Origin: Limnoperna fortunei
Taxonomy: Eukaryota > Mollusca > Bivalvia > Mytilida > Modiolidae
DNA length: 64,000 nucleotides
Direction: 5' to 3'
Assembly (NCBI GenBank): GCA_944474755.1
Contig: OX104125.1
Span: 48,821,288-48,885,287 of the forward strand
This document shows positions 62,433-64,000 of the stretch, piece by piece. The position numbers and the translations under genes were made by a program. The notes beneath the pieces are model-generated. The model was not told the origin of the DNA. It searched no databases and was given only the letters and a program-made list of their open reading frames with translations. How positions within the stretch are numbered: position 1 is the stretch's first letter; each line of letters begins with the position of its first letter.

Positions 62433-62516
62433 TTACTTCTCGAGCCTCAGGCTCTATTCAAAGAATGACCCCCATCCTTCACACCTCCTGGGTATGCTTG
62501 GATGAGGGTACATTCT
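62433..62516 (-). repeat. Inverted repeat arm, DIRS-type terminus, right
   Basis: Complement of the left arm, with a few mismatches (for example 'cctcctgggtatgcttggat' against 'atccaagcatacccagtcgg'). It lies directly downstream of the tyrosine-recombinase reading frame, where terminal repeats of DIRS elements are expected. Confidence 0.8.
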
Positions 62517-62616
62517 TAATCATATTCGCCTTCGTCTCTTCGAAGTAATTACATAGCTTGTTTAAAGAGTTGACACTAACTTCAAATAAACAAAATTTAA
62601 TACAATGATAAAACTA

Positions 62617-64000
62617 TTAATTCAAAGACAGAACAGCATTAGCAAAATCCAGATTTTGATCAATATGTTTATCATAAAACTTGTGAAAAGTTTTAGAATT
62701 AGTCCAGTTTGCAGTTGAAAGAATTTCTTTCATTGTACAACCGGATGCAAAAGCTGTCGATGTAGCAGCACTGCGTACCGAATGTGCTTTAAACACAGAA
62801 GTATCAATACCAGCCAGAAATAATACAGTTTTAATCCAACGAGCTAAAGTTGATGTAGTAACTTCGCTAAAAGTAGCATATGAAAAAAAACAACTTGGAT
62901 GTCTTTCTGACATCTCCTGTCTTCTCAATGTAATATAAAAGAGTTTTAATAACACATAATTCAGGCTTCACATAACTGTGTAAAGTCACCTTAGGTAATG
63001 GTATACCAGGTCTAGAAGTCTTCATAGGCTTCTAAATAAAAAATATAGCCTTCTTATCTCCATCATAAAAACTAACATGGTTCAAATCCAATGCAGCTAA
63101 GGTTTGAGACCTTGCTGCAGTAATTAAAGCAACTAAAGTTATTAATTTAAAAGTAAAAAACTTCAAACTAAGTTTTTCCAAAGGATATAAAGTAATAAGA
63201 TACCGTCAAACAATCTGAACATCCCACATGTGTACATACCGCACTCCTGGCGGATTACAATTGTAACATCCTTTGAGCATACGCTCCAAATAATGAAAGT
63301 TGCTAACATCAACTCCAAAAAAACGGTAAAGTCTGAGTCAACATTGATTTGGCAGTATTAATTACAGAAAATGAAAATTTGTTCTCCAACAAAAAGTTTA
63401 TATATTCAACTATGTCCTTCTCAATTGGACAAATGGGATTAACATTCCTTTTATCACACCAAAAATAGGTATTTCCTCCAAGCATACTCATATTGTCTAT
63501 TAGTTGTCTGTCTTCAGGAGGCAGTGATAACTTCAATAGATCTTTCCGAAAATCCTTTACTAAGGAGTGCTTTCCTGATACAAGACAAACGATTAAATTC
63601 AGTCTTTTCAAAAAAGGATGACACTGTCCTGAGTGAGGCATGGTCACTAGATCCTGGTGTCTTGGCAACCTAACTGGCAAAGAAATTAACACAGATAACA
63701 ATATAATGGATACCAACTTTGACAAGGCCAAAAAGGCACAACTAAAATTGCATTTCTAACATTATCATGCACAATCTTATTTATTATCTTTCCTATTAAA
63801 CTAAAAGGAGGAAATATATAAGGATTGAAATCAGACCATGAAATAGAAAATGCATCTGTATATGAGGACTGTGGGTCATATGACCACGAGACAAATGTTT
63901 CTAGCTGAGCATTTAAACGAGATGCAAAATCAATATCAGGCTCAAAGAAATGCCTGCATATTCTTGTAAAAATTTCAGGTTTTAACTTCCATTCTGTGGA
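62617..64000 (-). pseudogene. DIRS-type retrotransposon: RNase H end and tyrosine recombinase
   Basis: From the window edge the minus strand reads STEWKLKPEIFTRICRHFFE, then DAFSISWSDFNPYIFPPFSL and NAILVVPFWPCQSWYP. This is the RNase H-to-recombinase linker typical of DIRS elements. After a frameshift near 63710, the frame 63309-63731 gives the recombinase N-terminal domain (CPIEKDIVEYINFLLENKF). After a shift in the T run near 63320 it continues FHYLERMLKGCYNCNPPGVR, and ITAARSQTLAAL with the first catalytic Arg. The frame 62617-62955 gives KAHSVRSAATSTAFASG (the HxxR pair) and TFHKFYDKH with the candidate Tyr nucleophile. All catalytic residues are visible, but frameshifts and a TGA near 63208 break the frame. 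The reverse transcriptase lies beyond the window. Confidence 0.88.

Overview
The window is AT-rich, repeat-dense eukaryotic DNA with spliced genes. A marine mollusc, probably a bivalve, fits best, and a mytilid mussel is plausible. The reasons are tRNA-derived SINEs with a conserved non-tRNA domain and CAAA/ATCA tails, many intergenic repeats ending in a '...ggtataaa' box, DIRS and PiggyBac relics, TTAGGG-type telomere motifs, and short repeats I associate with mussel genomes. The species call is inference. Almost every long open frame is transposon-derived, part of a split exon, or a shadow of a repeat.

Layout. 1-2340: a ~1.34 kb repeat (A) followed by the inverted terminal part of a second repeat (E). 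2341-6390: mostly unassigned, with a tRNA-derived SINE that has a perfect 12-bp target duplication and one small exon-like segment. 6391-8332: a foldback MITE split by a 5'-truncated LINE; a 10-bp LINE duplication is visible. 9460-11200: a second nest, in which a terminal-inverted-repeat (TIR) element built from 'CGACTCGCCCCA' units sits in a SINE-like host. 11792-13882: three hairpin elements, with two cysteine-bearing plus-strand exons between the first and second. 14263-27722: a second copy of A, then two ~6.0 kb head-to-tail copies of E. Each E carries a MITE, four ~320-bp internal repeats, a small terminal-exon-like segment and an array of TTCGGGAA palindromes. 28052-31863: telomere-like blocks and a satellite interrupted by a ~2.9 kb TIR element filled with a 52-bp minisatellite. 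32560-34560: an L1-like reverse transcriptase fossil. 37960-38690: a ~160-bp repeat.

39817-48473 (minus): one decayed multi-exon gene, a Mutator-like transposase domain fused to a DEDD 3'-5' exonuclease. It has several nonsense codons and frameshifts. 48600-50740: a possible divergent promoter, the 3' half of a PiggyBac transposase, and a fragment resembling a SWIM-type transposase protein.

51398-57115 (minus): three phase-compatible exons of a gene with a titin/obscurin-like I-set immunoglobulin domain. The intron after the Ig exon holds a ~3.5 kb array of a 70-76 bp unit. On the coding strand each unit reads as the last beta-strands of an Ig domain followed by a splice donor in the same phase as the neighbouring exon. 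I read this as an amplified exon edge, and it is the most unusual object in the window.

59012-62122: a second, oppositely oriented copy of the 52-bp-minisatellite TIR element, cut short by a DIRS-like tyrosine-recombinase retrotransposon. That retrotransposon runs on the minus strand past the window end.
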